This document shows, in pieces, positions 5,723 to 5,777 of a stretch of DNA of 5,777 bases. A model generated the notes under the pieces. It was not told where the DNA came from. It did not search any database and was given only the letters and a program-made list of their open reading frames with translations. Source of the DNA: Caulobacteraceae bacterium. Lineage in GTDB: Bacteria; Pseudomonadota; Alphaproteobacteria; Caulobacterales; Caulobacteraceae. The position numbers and the translations under genes were made by a program. The stretch lies in NCBI GenBank assembly GCA_030151985.1, contig JASLDZ010000452.1, positions 1 to 5,777 on the forward strand, given 5' to 3'. Each line of letters starts with the position of its first letter. Position 1 is the stretch's first letter.

Positions 5723-5777
5723 TCAGGCCTGGATCAGAGCGCCGGGGCTCTTCAGGTACTGGCTCTTGATCGCGTCG
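5723..5777 (-). CDS. C-terminal end of an unidentified gene upstream of the cytochrome
   Basis: Only the last 17 codons are inside the window, ending AIKSQYLKSPGALIQA before a TGA at 5725-5723. The open frame continues to the window edge and stops 4 nt before the cytochrome ATG, which is typical operon spacing. The tail is too short to recognise. Because cytochromes of this type usually follow their dehydrogenase genes, a dehydrogenase large or small subunit is the most likely identity, but that is inferred from context alone. Confidence 0.6.
   Translation of the reverse strand, partial: DAIKSQYLKSPGALIQA

Noticed and set aside
3484..5769. A 761-codon open frame on the plus strand opposite the topoisomerase and cytochrome genes
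   Set aside because: It is antisense to two clearly recognised genes, has a low-complexity Gly/Ala/Val/Arg/Leu composition and no recognisable domain; it is the expected product of GC-rich codon bias.

Overview
The window is GC-rich (about 70% in the stretches I counted by hand). Every gene I can support lies on the minus strand, so transcription runs from high to low coordinates. The Sec-exported multiheme cytochrome c, the poxvirus-like topoisomerase IB, the FitAB/VapBC-type toxin-antitoxin pair and the codon bias all suggest a proteobacterium, most likely an alphaproteobacterium (Caulobacterales- or Rhizobiales-like). That assignment is an inference; no rRNA or other marker gene is present.

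In transcription order: (1) 5777-5723, the last 17 codons of an unidentified gene. (2) 5718-4402, a three-heme exported cytochrome c resembling the cytochrome subunits of membrane-bound dehydrogenases; it starts 4 nt after gene 1, which is therefore probably its partner or operon mate. (3) 4398-3313, a DNA topoisomerase IB with all catalytic residues, starting 3 nt after the cytochrome stop. (4) 3261-3019 and 3019-2618, a ribbon-helix-helix antitoxin and a PIN-domain toxin sharing one base, preceded by an AT-richer 51-bp gap that holds a promoter-like element and an inverted repeat. (5) 2595-1558, an aldo/keto reductase with an intact catalytic tetrad, starting 22 nt after the toxin stop with its own ribosome binding site. 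(6) After a 103-bp gap, 1454-303, an FtsX/MacB-superfamily (DevC-like) ABC permease, overlapping by 4 nt (6b) its ATPase, 306 to beyond base 1, truncated by the window edge.

Functionally these look like several small modules rather than one system: respiratory electron transfer (1-2), DNA supercoil relaxation (3), a toxin-antitoxin module (4), NADPH-dependent carbonyl reduction (5), and a two-part exporter or lipoprotein/lipid-handling ABC complex (6). The tight spacing (4, 3, 51, 1, 22, 103 and -4 nt) means long cotranscripts are possible. The best places for independent promoters are the gaps before the antitoxin and before the permease. I see no mobile element, CRISPR array, tRNA or rRNA. 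I found no convincing new system; the more unusual points are the topoisomerase-cytochrome coupling, the toxin-antitoxin control region and the reductase sitting directly behind the toxin.
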